From: Bacteroidota bacterium
GTDB taxonomy: Bacteria; Bacteroidota; Ignavibacteria; SZUA-365
Reading direction: 5' to 3'
Assembly: GCA_029907355.1 (NCBI GenBank)
Contig: JARYLZ010000002.1
Coordinates: 32,696-96,695, forward strand
Length of the DNA: 64,000 nucleotides
Part shown: one piece after another, positions 37,612 through 46,230 of the stretch
How the letters are laid out: every line of letters starts with the position of its first letter
How positions within the stretch are numbered: position 1 is the stretch's first letter
Made by a program: the position numbers and the translations under genes
Notes under the pieces: generated by a model
What the model was told of the DNA's origin: nothing
The model's database searches: none
Seen by the model: the letters and a program-made list of their open reading frames with translations, nothing else

Positions 37612-38511
37612 TCACCCGCCGATTCTTCGACGCTTGTGGAGGTATTCGAGCAAAGCCGTGTCGAAGGGTGTCGCCGTGTCGAGGGTAACGTAATCGATGC
37701 GCTGTTCACGGCACTGATTCCTGTAAAAGGATATGAAATCGTTCATTGCTTCACGATACGCCCGTTGGATCTGGTACGGTTGCGTCATGAGTTCTTCCCC
37801 GCTTTCCATGTCGCGGAAAATCGCATCCCGCCCAAACCGGAAATCCCTCTCTCGCGGATCGAGCACGTGGAAGACAACCACCTCGTGCTGATTGTACCGG
37901 AAATGCTTAAGGGCCTGCAGGACGTTGGCAGGCTCGTCGAAGAGGTCGCTGAATACGAGGACGAGACCGCGGCGGCGTATTCTGTCGGCGACGGTATTGA
38001 GAGCGCGTCGCATGCCCGTTTTCCCGCCGGCTTCCAAGTGCTCGAGCTCAGCCAGAATGTTCTTAAGGTACACTTTCGTCGCATGCGGCGGGATGTATTT
38101 CCGTACCGTTTCATCATAAGTGACGAGCCCAACCGCATCCTGCTGGCGGACCATCAGGTAAGCGAGAGCGGCCGCCGTGTAAGCCGCGTAGGCAAGTTTC
38201 GTCACCGGCCCTCCTCCTCGGTATGCCATGGAGAGGCTCGTGTCGACGAGGAGGTAGGCTTTGAGATTCGTCTCTTCTTCATATTGTTTGATGTAGAAAC
38301 GGTCCGTTCGCCCGAGGACTTTCCAATCGATGCGGCGGATCTCGTCTCCCGGCATGTACTGGCGGTGCTCTGCGAACTCAACGCTGAAACCGTGGTAGGG
38401 ACTTTTATGGAGGCCCGCGATGAATCCCTCGACCACGAGCCGTGCACGCAGTTCCATGGAGGAGAGGCGGGAGATGACCTCCGGCAGGAGGAACGTGTCC
38501 TGATCCGCCAT
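37612..38511 (-). CDS. DUF58-family protein
   Basis: A 299-residue cytoplasmic protein of the DUF58 family, which resembles a von Willebrand A domain. The conserved N-terminal block is GEIR-type MPGDEIRRIDWKVLGRTDRF; the D-T-S-L-S-M sequence near residue 92 is the metal-ion-dependent-like site; and VFSDLFDEPANVLQ is the C-terminal part of the fold. DUF58 proteins usually work with a MoxR AAA+ ATPase. None is in this window. A GAGGTAAG ribosome-binding site precedes the ATG. It is separated by four bases from the upstream TPR lipoprotein and probably co-translated with it. Confidence 0.9.
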   Translation of the reverse strand: MADQDTFLLPEVISRLSSMELRARLVVEGFIAGLHKSPYHGFSVEFAEHRQYMPGDEIRRIDWKVLGRTDRFYIKQYEEETNLKAYLLVDTSLSMAYRGGGPVTKLAYAAYTAAALAYLMVRQQDAVGLVTYDETVRKYIPPHATKVYLKNILAELEHLEAGGKTGMRRALNTVADRIRRRGLVLVFSDLFDEPANVLQALKHFRYNQHEVVVFHVLDPRERDFRFGRDAIFRDMESGEELMTQPYQIQRAYREAMNDFISFYRNQCREQRIDYVTLDTATPFDTALLEYLHKRRRIGG

Positions 38512-38515
38512 CGGC

Positions 38516-39031
38516 TTACCTCGTTTTCCGGCCTTGGATGAGCGTCTCGCCGCGCACTTCCCGGAGCGCCTCCTCGGGGGATTTCCCGAGCGTCTTCAGT
38601 TCCATGTGGATCGATCGGGTGATGTTGCTGTCGACGTCGGCGTAATGTCGGAGGTAGGTCTCATACAACGTGCGGGCTCTCTGGGTATCCCCCAGAGCGT
38701 TCGCGTACAGGAACCCTCCGAGGAAGAGACCCTTCGAGGCGAAAGGGCTTTCGGGATGGAGGCGGTGAATCTGTTCGTAGTATTCCGCCGCGCGGCGCGG
38801 GTCGTTCCTGTCGGTTTGGTAGATGGAACCCAGTCGATACAACGCATCGGGAACAAGAGGGCTCTGCGGAAATTCATCGACCAGTCGCTGGAAAAAGCGT
38901 ATGCTTTCATCCACTCGTTTCCCGTCGTAGGCGCTCTTCCCCTGCCGCCAGAGTTCCTTGTCGCTTTCCCTCGAACACGAGGGGAAAATCAAGAGCGCGG
39001 AGAGCGCGATGAGGAGCAACCGCATGTTCAT
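38516..39031 (-). CDS. TPR lipoprotein (BamD-like)
   Basis: A 171-residue lipoprotein. Start chosen at ATG 39031 (a second ATG is at 39025); the longer frame is antisense to the next gene. A signal sequence (LLLIALSALLIFPSC) ends in a lipobox with C at the +1 site. The rest consists of TPR-like helices: IRFFQRLVDEFPQSP, DALYRLGSIYQTDRND and RAAEYYEQIHRLHPESPFA, the pattern found in YfiO/BamD and Tol-Pal-associated lipoproteins. A role in outer-membrane assembly is possible but not shown. It lies just before DUF58 in the same transcript. Confidence 0.82.
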   Translation of the reverse strand: MNMRLLLIALSALLIFPSCSRESDKELWRQGKSAYDGKRVDESIRFFQRLVDEFPQSPLVPDALYRLGSIYQTDRNDPRRAAEYYEQIHRLHPESPFASKGLFLGGFLYANALGDTQRARTLYETYLRHYADVDSNITRSIHMELKTLGKSPEEALREVRGETLIQGRKTR

Positions 39032-39126
39032 GTTTTCCCGTGCTGTTTTCCCGTGGTCGAAGCCATTCGTTTCTTGCATCGTAAAATATACGAAAAGAGG
39101 GCATTCTGCATGGTGTGGAAAGAGGG

Positions 39127-39879
39127 TCAGGAGAAGAAGATGATCTTGATGAGAAGTCCTGTAAGGACGAAAGCGAACACCGGTTTGATGATCTTGGTTC
39201 CCCCGCGGATGGTCAAGCCCGCCCCGATCCAAGCGCCGAGGATATTCGCGATTCCCATGATGACGGCGGTCGGCCAGAGAATTTTTCCGCCGAAGAGGAA
39301 TGCCGTTATCGCCGCATAATTACTCGCCAGGTTCGCCGCTTTCGCGTTCCCCGTCGCTCGTACGAAGCCGAATCGAAAAAAGAACACGAAGCCGAATGCG
39401 AGGAACGAACCTGTGCCGGGCCCGAAAAATCCATCGTAGAAACCGAGCGTACTTGCGAAGAGGATGACGCCGAGGAAATGTCGAATGCGGGCTTCCGTGA
39501 ACCGGTCGGTGACGCCGAAGTTCTTCCGGATGAAGGTGATCACCCCTACGATGATGATGAGCGCTGGGATTACTTTCGCGAGGAAATCGGAAGGCAGGCG
39601 GAGCACCGTCCACGCCCCCATATAAGATCCCGCAAAGGACGCGGCGAACGCCGTGATTGCGAGAGGGAGGTGGACGTAGCCGTGCCGGAGATAGCGCGCA
39701 GCGCTGATCGTCGTCCCAAGGGCGCTTTGGACTTTGTTCGTCGCAAGAGCGGCGTGGGGAGGCACACCGGCCGCGAGAAGGGCGGGTAAAGAAAGGAGTC
39801 CGCCGCCGCCGGCGATGGCATCCACGAAGCCGGCTGCAAAACCTGCTGCCGCGAGGGCGGCAACTATCAAAGGTTCCAT
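39127..39879 (-). CDS. TauE/SafE-family sulfite/anion exporter
   Basis: A 250-residue inner-membrane protein of eight predicted helices, typical of TauE/SafE (DUF81). The first helix carries GFAAGFVDAIAGGGGLLSLPALL, the family signature, with a repeated motif in the second half (FASTLGFYDGFFGPGTGSFLA). The N-terminus is very short and hydrophobic. The family exports sulfite, sulfoacetate or other organosulfonates; the substrate cannot be read here. Gene order: this gene, then the TPR lipoprotein and DUF58, all on the minus strand with a 95-base gap. Confidence 0.88.
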   Translation of the reverse strand: MEPLIVAALAAAGFAAGFVDAIAGGGGLLSLPALLAAGVPPHAALATNKVQSALGTTISAARYLRHGYVHLPLAITAFAASFAGSYMGAWTVLRLPSDFLAKVIPALIIIVGVITFIRKNFGVTDRFTEARIRHFLGVILFASTLGFYDGFFGPGTGSFLAFGFVFFFRFGFVRATGNAKAANLASNYAAITAFLFGGKILWPTAVIMGIANILGAWIGAGLTIRGGTKIIKPVFAFVLTGLLIKIIFFS

Positions 39880-40170
39880 GCGGAAAACGTTTCCCGATCC
39901 TTGTTACATCCTCGTTTACACACCCCGACAGGTACATGTTGAATGTCGGGGGACCCGCCCTGTTCGCCGATGTGCCCCGGCATCGCATCAACGGTACACA
40001 TCATACAAACGTACGGAAAAACCGAATTCAGCGAGTACCGGAATCCCAGCACTACCTTTCGAAACCGGTTATCCTGACCGCGAAGAGAAGGAACTCGTCT
40101 CGAAAACAGGCGTGTTCTTTGATTTCCCTCACCTCGTTTTGTAAGTTTCTCATGCGTCTTGATCAAGCAT

Positions 40171-40953
40171 ATGTTCATCGAAGAAAAAGATTTTCCCACC
40201 GTCCGGACGAGGCTGGCATCTTTTATCCGCGAGGAAATCCACCGCAGCGGACGGCGGAAAGCCGTTCTCGGGCTTTCGGGGGGGCTCGATTCCGCCGTTG
40301 TCGCGTATCTCTGCGCGGAAGCCCTCGGCGCGGAAAACGTACTTTGCCTGATCCTTCCCGTCGGGTCGAGCGACAGGCGGAATATCGATGATGCACATGA
40401 ACTTGCGGACCGTCTCGGCGTGAGAAAGGAAGAGCTCAACATCGACCCTGCCGTCGATGCCCTAGTGGCGACCGATCCCGGTATGAATCGGGTGCGAAGA
40501 GGGAACATCGCCGCACGCGTTCGCATGATCCTCTTGTACGACCGTTCCGCGAGGGATAACGCCTTGGTGGTCGGGACGGGGAACAGGACGGAGATTCTGT
40601 TGGGTTATTACACGCTGCACGGTGACGGCGCCTGTGCGATCAACCCGATAGGGAGGTTGTACAAAACAGAGGTGAGAAGGCTGGCAAGGCATCTCGGCGT
40701 TCCGGAAAAAATCATCGGGAAGGCACCGAGCGCTGATCTCTGGAAAGGTCAGACGGATGAAGGCGAGCTGGGGTTCACTTACGGCGAAGCAGACGAGATC
40801 CTTCACTCCCTCGTTGATGAAAAGATGCCTGTGCCCGATGTCGTCTCACGCGGGTACCGGGAATCGGTCGTGCGATCCATCGAAGAGAAGATGCAATCCT
40901 CCCGCTTCAAGCGTCAACCGCCCTCGATCGCCCCGATGGGTGACAGGTCGTAA
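40171..40953 (+). CDS. nadE: NAD+ synthetase (ammonia-dependent type)
   Basis: A 260-residue enzyme that makes NAD+ from deamido-NAD using ATP and ammonia. Start chosen at ATG 40171; a TTG four codons upstream is in frame. The ATP pyrophosphatase P-loop is LSGGLDSAVV. Other blocks are VVGTGNRTEILLGYYTLHGDGACAINPIGRLYK-type sites (here VVGTGNRTEIL, LHGDGACAINPIG) and the KAPSADLWKGQTDE segment. No glutaminase domain is present, so ammonia-dependent. The gene heads a plus-strand run with the unknown 552-residue protein and obgE. Confidence 0.95.
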   Translation: MFIEEKDFPTVRTRLASFIREEIHRSGRRKAVLGLSGGLDSAVVAYLCAEALGAENVLCLILPVGSSDRRNIDDAHELADRLGVRKEELNIDPAVDALVATDPGMNRVRRGNIAARVRMILLYDRSARDNALVVGTGNRTEILLGYYTLHGDGACAINPIGRLYKTEVRRLARHLGVPEKIIGKAPSADLWKGQTDEGELGFTYGEADEILHSLVDEKMPVPDVVSRGYRESVVRSIEEKMQSSRFKRQPPSIAPMGDRS

Positions 40954-41011
40954 CGGCCGAGGCAGGTTCGTCGGGAATCACTTTCCTTCCAACGATACAT
41001 GGATTCCAGCG

Positions 41012-42670
41012 ATGTTCGAACAGTATATCGAAGATCGTATCAGGCAACTGACTCACATGACCATCGGATCGGCGGACAGGATCCGACTGGCAGAGATACT
41101 CGCGTCTCCGGTTCCCGATGCTGTGAAACGTTTTTTTATCGAGGAAGGGAAAGCCCGACTGCAGAAAGAATGCGAACGCGTGCTTCAATCGCCCTTTTTC
41201 GATTACTCCGACGCGGAGACCCGTAGCCGCATCGAGGGAGCGATCCACGATGCGAGCGGTCATGCACTCTTTCCGCGGAACGAGTACCTCTCCATTCTTG
41301 ACCAATCGGTCAAACTCATCTTCAATTATATGTGCAGGCCGCAGTGGACGCTCACGAAACACGTGTTCGTCGATACCGAGACCACCACGGTTTCCGAAGC
41401 CCTCGAGAAAATGGAGGTCTTCTCGGATTACGGGTACTACAAATCGATCATGGATACCTATTTCAAAGAGCGAGGCGTCACGATTCTCACGCGGGAAAAA
41501 TTCGAAGAGACACTCGCCGCTATCGACCGGGAAATCGTTCGTAATCTCGATAGCAGGGGTCTTGCCCATCTCAGTGAGCCGCTCTTCGCCCTTTTCGACG
41601 AGGGCGGGGACCCCGATTTCGCGCGGGCGCCGATCGAAGCACTTTCCATTTTTTACGACGACAAGGACATCAAGACCGTCGTCGATGCACTGGAACGGAA
41701 AAAGCCGAGCGTTTCCACGCTTTCCATGCATGAGCTCATCATGCTCATCGGAGAAACAGATTTCATGCCGAGCAAAGAAATCGAACAGATCGTGAAGACT
41801 CATATCCCGTACGCATATGCTGACCTTGATAGGATTTCGAAGGCATACTGTGAAGGGAAAGAGGATGAAACGGGCGGCGAAGAAGAGGACCGTCGTATCG
41901 AGGGAGGAGAAGCACTGCCGACAGCAGGTGCAGGGGAAGATTGGGAAGAGACAGTCGGCGGCGAGAGGGAAACCCCGGATTTTTCCACGCTGGAAATGGA
42001 AGCGGAAAAGATCGAGACAGCGAGTGCGATTCCATTGCTCGAGGAAGTGGAGTTGCCCGAGGAGTTCATCCCGCAGGAAGATCGAGGTGCCATCGAAGAA
42101 ATGCCCCAGGAGATATCGGAACGATTCCTTGGGGACAAGAAGACGAGCAACGAGGAGGAACCTCTGTTCAAAGATCTTGGTTCAGTCGAAATCTCGGGTT
42201 TTTCTCCCGCTCCCGTCCAGGAGGATATCGAGAGACTGCCGGATATCGTCTTCGAAAAGACAGAGGGGGAAACGTTCCCGGCACCTGCGTACGAGGATAC
42301 GCAACCTGCCGATGAAGTGATGACGCCGAGCAAAGAGAAATCGGAGCCGATATTCATCGAGGACGAGGAGACGACCGCTTCGGGACCCCCGCCCGAGGAT
42401 CGTGAACGCATGCCTGAGCGGGCGAGGCGACTCGATGACCTCAATACCATGATCGATGCAAAGCACAAGAAGATGTACATAAAGAAATTGTTCCAGCGCG
42501 ACGTGAATGCGTACACGGAAGCCATCGATACTTTGAACAACTTTTCGACATGGCGCGAGGCATTGGAATATCTCGACGGTCTCTTCGCCGAGCATGAGAT
42601 CGACCCGCACTCGCGCCCTGCCGTGAAGTTCTACGATGACGTGTTCAGGCGATATAAGACTCCGTCCTGA
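41012..42670 (+). CDS. Hypothetical protein with acidic middle region, between nadE and obgE
   Basis: A 552-residue soluble protein. Start at ATG 41012; the longer frame from 40757 is antisense-like overlap with nadE and is not credible. Residues ~1-285 are mainly helical and mildly basic with an F-E-Q-Y start. Residues ~290-460 are very acidic and Glu/Pro-rich (EEEDRRIEGGEALPTAG), a disordered linker. The last ~80 residues are again helical (NTMIDAKHKKMYIKKLFQRD, FRRYKTPS). No signal peptide or known domain. It ends two bases before the GTG of obgE, so it is translationally linked to it. No function assigned; probably lineage-restricted. Confidence 0.7.
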   Translation: MFEQYIEDRIRQLTHMTIGSADRIRLAEILASPVPDAVKRFFIEEGKARLQKECERVLQSPFFDYSDAETRSRIEGAIHDASGHALFPRNEYLSILDQSVKLIFNYMCRPQWTLTKHVFVDTETTTVSEALEKMEVFSDYGYYKSIMDTYFKERGVTILTREKFEETLAAIDREIVRNLDSRGLAHLSEPLFALFDEGGDPDFARAPIEALSIFYDDKDIKTVVDALERKKPSVSTLSMHELIMLIGETDFMPSKEIEQIVKTHIPYAYADLDRISKAYCEGKEDETGGEEEDRRIEGGEALPTAGAGEDWEETVGGERETPDFSTLEMEAEKIETASAIPLLEEVELPEEFIPQEDRGAIEEMPQEISERFLGDKKTSNEEEPLFKDLGSVEISGFSPAPVQEDIERLPDIVFEKTEGETFPAPAYEDTQPADEVMTPSKEKSEPIFIEDEETTASGPPPEDRERMPERARRLDDLNTMIDAKHKKMYIKKLFQRDVNAYTEAIDTLNNFSTWREALEYLDGLFAEHEIDPHSRPAVKFYDDVFRRYKTPS

Positions 42671-42672
42671 AC

Positions 42673-43683
42673 GTGTTCATCGATTCCGTCATCATTCGAG
42701 TACGTTCGGGGAACGGCGGCTCGGGGTGCGTGGGTTTTCGCCGTGAAAAATTCATCCCGAAGGGAGGACCCGACGGCGGGGACGGGGGAAGGGGCGGCGA
42801 TGTCATCATACGGGCGGATGCCCGCCTGCACACGCTGTTGGATTTCCGGTATCGAAAGGAATATGTCGCAGGGCACGGCTCCCCCGGTTCGGGGGCGAGA
42901 AAAACGGGAAAAGCGGGGAGATCGTGTATCGTACGGGTCCCGTGCGGTACTGTCGTGTCGGATGCGGCGACGGGGGAAATCCTCGCCGATCTTGTCGCCG
43001 ACGCACAGGAAGTGATCGTCGCCAAAGGGGGAAGAGGTGGGCGCGGGAACGCGGCTCTCGCAACTCCCACCCGCCAGGCGCCCAGGTACGCTGAACCGGG
43101 TTCGCCCGGCGAGGAGCGGGAACTCGCGCTGGAATTGAAACTCATTGCGGATATCGGGCTGGTCGGCCTTCCGAATGCAGGCAAATCCACCCTGATTTCT
43201 GTCGTGTCCGCCGCAAGGCCGAAAATTGCCGATTACCCGTTCACGACCACCGAACCTGTTCTGGGCATCGTCCAGTACAAAGATCATCGGAGACTCACCC
43301 TTGCGGATATCCCCGGGTTGATCGAGGGCGCTCATCGGGGGAAAGGTCTCGGACACCGGTTCCTCAAGCATATCGAGAGGACGCGTGCCCTCGCGATTCT
43401 CATCGATTGTCGCTCGGAAAGCTACGAGAAGACACTAGAAACGCTCATGAATGAACTCCGCATGTACAGCGGAGAACTGGCGAAGAAACCGATGCTGGTC
43501 GCCGTTTCGAAAATCGATCTCGCCGATCCACGGGTGCGATCGCGGATCAGAGGATTCGAGAAAAAGACCGGCAACCGTGTCCTCTGCTTCTCCTCCGTGA
43601 CAGGTGAGGGTGTGCAGGAGCTTCTGGAAGCGCTTTGGACGCTCGTGAAAGGTTTGGATACTGTCGTCTGTGCGGGCGTATGA
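42673..43683 (+). CDS. obgE: GTPase ObgE/CgtA
   Basis: A 336-residue ribosome-associated GTPase controlling late 50S assembly and the stringent response. The glycine-rich Obg fold (~1-158) includes GNGGSGCVGFRREKFIPKGG and GGKGGRGNAAL-type GGRGGRGNAAL. The G-domain has G1 GLPNAGKST, DIPGLIEGAH and the NKxD equivalent VSKIDLAD. The start is a GTG at 42673, two bases after the stop of the preceding gene. A C-terminal OCT domain appears absent, as in many bacteria. It is followed, across an ATGA overlap, by the FecCD permease. Confidence 0.97.
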   Translation: MFIDSVIIRVRSGNGGSGCVGFRREKFIPKGGPDGGDGGRGGDVIIRADARLHTLLDFRYRKEYVAGHGSPGSGARKTGKAGRSCIVRVPCGTVVSDAATGEILADLVADAQEVIVAKGGRGGRGNAALATPTRQAPRYAEPGSPGEERELALELKLIADIGLVGLPNAGKSTLISVVSAARPKIADYPFTTTEPVLGIVQYKDHRRLTLADIPGLIEGAHRGKGLGHRFLKHIERTRALAILIDCRSESYEKTLETLMNELRMYSGELAKKPMLVAVSKIDLADPRVRSRIRGFEKKTGNRVLCFSSVTGEGVQELLEALWTLVKGLDTVVCAGV

Positions 43684-43711
43684 AGCCAGCGATAGACGGC
43701 GAAGGCGCGAT

Positions 43712-43719
43712 AGGAGGGG
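43712..43719 (+). promoter_or_regulatory. Ribosome-binding site favouring the inner start of the permease
   Basis: AGGAGGGG, three bases before ATG 43722. It argues for this start over ATG 43680, which overlaps the stop of obgE as ATGA and has no comparable site. Confidence 0.5.
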
Positions 43720-43721
43720 AT

Positions 43722-44747
43722 ATGCTCGGTGGGAAACCCGATACATCTCCGCGGCTCGTCATCGCATGGTCGTCCCTCAGCGCCGTCCTTGCACTCCTCA
43801 CCGGGTTCGCATCACTTCTCCTGGGGCCATCCGAAATCGGTGTTCCCGACGTGTTGCGCGCTCTGGTATCGTGGACGGGCATGATCGATGCACCGAGTCG
43901 AGAGGTGCAGGAAATCGTCCTGGGCATCCGTCTCCCGCGCGTGTTGCTCGCGGCTTCCGTCGGCGGCGGTTTATCGGTTGCAGGGCTGGTGTTCCAGGTG
44001 CTCTTGCGAAACGTTCTCGCCGAACCATACATCCTCGGTGTTTCCGGCGCCGCTTCCGTCGGGGCTCTCGCGGCACTCGCAACCGGTATCGGGATGTTGT
44101 TCCCAGGGGCTATGCAAATCTGCGCATTCATTTCCAGTCTCCTCGTGGTGTTCGTGGTTTACGCTCTGGGTTGCAGAGGTAGTGTCGGAGAAGGGGAAAA
44201 GCTTCTCCTCGTCGGTGTCATGATCGGGGCTTTCATGAGCGCGGTGGTCCTCATGCTCGTGTCCGTCTCAGGTGAAACGTCGCGGAACGCCTTGTTTTGG
44301 CTTCTCGGATTTCTCGGGAACGCGCGCTTGTCCGAGATCTTCATCGTGATGCCCACGGTCGTCGTTCTCGTCTCGCTTACCTGGTCGCAAAGCCATGCAT
44401 ACAATGTCCTCACCCTCGGCCGAGAACAAGCGACGCATCTCGGTGTGAAAGTCGGGAGAGTGAATGCGGTTTCGTACTTCACTGCATCCCTCCTGACCGC
44501 CGTGCTGGTGAGCGCTGCGGGCGCGATCGGTTTCATCGGATTGATCATCCCGCATACGGTCCGCCTTGCCCTCGGACCGGATCACCGTATGCTCATTCCG
44601 GTGTCCTTCTTCCTGGGTGCGGTCTTTCTCATCATTTGTGATGTTGCAGCGAGAACAGTCCTCTCCCCGACGGAATTGCCCGTTGGCGTTTTCACCGCGG
44701 CGATCGGTGCGCCGGTGTTCATTCTGCTCCTGAGCAGGCGGAACTGA
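43722..44747 (+). CDS. FecCD/BtuC-family ABC transporter permease
   Basis: A 341-residue inner-membrane protein with about ten helices typical of the iron-siderophore/B12 importer family. Diagnostic segments are GIRLPRVLLAASVGGGLSVAG, GVSGAASVGALAA, LLVGVMIGAFMSAV, GAIGFIGLIIPHTVRL and ELPVGVFTAAIGAPVFI. The start is ATG 43722 with AGGAGGGG before it; ATG 43680 would overlap obgE by ATGA. It follows obgE directly. No ATPase, binding protein or TonB receptor is in the window, so it is an orphan here; its substrate may be ferric-siderophore, haem or cobalamin. Confidence 0.88.
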   Translation: MLGGKPDTSPRLVIAWSSLSAVLALLTGFASLLLGPSEIGVPDVLRALVSWTGMIDAPSREVQEIVLGIRLPRVLLAASVGGGLSVAGLVFQVLLRNVLAEPYILGVSGAASVGALAALATGIGMLFPGAMQICAFISSLLVVFVVYALGCRGSVGEGEKLLLVGVMIGAFMSAVVLMLVSVSGETSRNALFWLLGFLGNARLSEIFIVMPTVVVLVSLTWSQSHAYNVLTLGREQATHLGVKVGRVNAVSYFTASLLTAVLVSAAGAIGFIGLIIPHTVRLALGPDHRMLIPVSFFLGAVFLIICDVAARTVLSPTELPVGVFTAAIGAPVFILLLSRRN

Positions 44748-45123
44748 TCGAACCGGCGGAAAGAAGGAAAAGCCTGCAGAGCCTTTCCCGGGAGCTTTCC
44801 GGAACCGGCGGTCCAAGACAGGACGTGGGAGAAAGCATACTTCTTATTCGTTCGGAGGAACTTCCGCTGGGAAGAACGTGGCGATCGTTGTGATAATGGA
44901 TCCAGTTGCCGGAGAGACTTGACAAGCGGTCCGAGGGAGAAGAACCATCCCGGTTGTTGTCGTGAGGAAGCGGAACCGAGAGAAAGTGTCCCTACGAGGG
45001 AGAGCCTGTTTCAGGATGGCCGATGACGGCAAGTATCGCCGGGATGTTTTCATTTTCGTTGCCGCCGAAGCATATTTGTCGCTCATAGTGCTTCGATGTC
45101 GTCCTCGCCTCTTGTAATCTGTC
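44748..45123. other. Gene-free spacer, 376 bases
   Basis: Between the permease and the glycosyltransferase. Small inverted patches occur but no terminator with a T-run. A 100-codon minus-strand frame (44844-45146) overlaps the start of the glycosyltransferase and has no support. Presumably contains the promoter of the glycosyltransferase. Confidence 0.3.
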
Positions 45124-45843
45124 GTGAAACGCGCGCTCGTTATCATTCCTACCTATAACGAAGCGGAGAATATCCGAAGTATCGTTCCGGAAGTTCTCCG
45201 GCAGGACCCGTGCATCGAGGTCCTCGTAGTCGACGACGGTTCACCCGATGGTACGGGGGTGATCGTACGAGAAATGATGACTTCGGAGCCGCGCCTGCAC
45301 CTCATCGAACGGCAGGGGAAAATGGGACTCGGCACGGCATACGTGCAAGGATTCAAATACGCCATCCGCGAAGGCTACGATTACGTTTTCGAAATGGATG
45401 CGGATTTTTCGCATGACCCGAACCTTTTGCCGGAGTTTCTGAAAGAGATACAGGAATACGACCTCGTGCTCGGGTCACGATACATCCGCGGTGTGAATGT
45501 CGTAAACTGGCCGATGAAGCGCCTTCTCTTGAGTTATTTCGCGAACGTGTACACGCGCATCGTGACCGGCATGCCCGTCCGCGACTCGACCGGCGGCTTT
45601 AAATGTTTCCGCATCGAGGTTCTCAAAGCCATTGACCTCGACGCCGTCCATTCGAACGGGTATGCCTTTCAGATAGAGATGAGCTTCAAGGCATACCGGA
45701 AAGGTTTCCGCGTTCACGAAATCCCCATCGTTTTCATGGACCGACGTGTAGGCGTTTCGAAAATGTCGAAGAAGATCGTCCGCGAAGCCGTCACCATGGT
45801 ATGGCGGTTGCGGTTCCAAGCCCTCCTCGGTCTGTTAAAATGA
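45124..45843 (+). CDS. Family 2 glycosyltransferase (Dpm1-like polyprenol monophosphomannose synthase)
   Basis: A 239-residue GT-A fold enzyme. The start is a GTG at 45124. Residues ~1-230 hold VIIPTYNEAENI, the D-x-D region MDADFSHDP, the first metal site VVDDGSPDGT, and GSRYIRGVNVVNWP and STGGFKCFR blocks of the DPM1/polyprenol monophosphomannose synthase family. There is no C-terminal membrane domain, so it is a soluble, peripheral enzyme that likely builds a polyprenyl-phosphate sugar donor for envelope glycosylation. Monocistronic; a 376-base spacer precedes it. Confidence 0.9.
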   Translation: MKRALVIIPTYNEAENIRSIVPEVLRQDPCIEVLVVDDGSPDGTGVIVREMMTSEPRLHLIERQGKMGLGTAYVQGFKYAIREGYDYVFEMDADFSHDPNLLPEFLKEIQEYDLVLGSRYIRGVNVVNWPMKRLLLSYFANVYTRIVTGMPVRDSTGGFKCFRIEVLKAIDLDAVHSNGYAFQIEMSFKAYRKGFRVHEIPIVFMDRRVGVSKMSKKIVREAVTMVWRLRFQALLGLLK

Positions 45844-46157
45844 CGGCCGGGCAATCTCTTCGTAAGATCCGGTCCTCATTCTTTGCATGATACATTCCGC
45901 CGGTCCATGAGAACCGGTATCAAGGTGCATCTATCCCCGAAGCGGGGAGATGAAGGCATGACCCGATGAATAAGCAGACAGTTGCATCCTATTTTAGGCA
46001 TGAACGAGTTCGAGGAAATGAACATGGTATTGCCCGATGCTCGCAAGCAGAGTATCGATTCGATAAGTGACCCCCTAAGAATCAACACCGAAAGAATTAG
46101 TGAAATAATCTCGATATTTTTGAAAAGTCTTTAAGAATAATTACTTTAATTTGATTG
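45844..46157. other. Spacer upstream of the tRNA gene, 314 bases
   Basis: Contains no ORF with support. The right end is AT-rich and carries the presumed tRNA promoter. Confidence 0.35.
46120..46147 (+). promoter_or_regulatory. Putative promoter of tRNA-Glu
   Basis: A TTGAAA -35-like element (46120-46125), a 16-base AT-rich spacer and a TACTTT -10-like element (46142-46147), ending about ten bases before the mature tRNA. Sigma-70-type consensus was assumed; the organism's own promoters are unknown. Confidence 0.35.
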
Positions 46158-46230
46158 GCTCCCATCGACTAGAGGCCTAGGTCATCACCCTTTCAAGGTG
46201 GAAACACCGGTTCGAATCCGGTTGGGAGCA
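46158..46230 (+). tRNA. tRNA-Glu (anticodon TTC)
   Basis: A 73-base cloverleaf. The acceptor stem GCTCCCA pairs with TGGGAGC, with discriminator A. The D arm is GACT/GGTC; the anticodon stem is TCACC/GGTGG with loop CTTTCAA, giving anticodon TTC; the T arm is ACCGG/CCGGT around TTCGAAT. The variable region is four bases. No CCA end is encoded (CGA follows), so CCA is added afterwards. It is isolated, with spacers on both sides. Confidence 0.95.

Noticed and set aside
44844..45146. 100-codon minus-strand frame in a spacer
   Set aside because: Its start lies inside the glycosyltransferase gene on the other strand and no motif or ribosome-binding site supports it.
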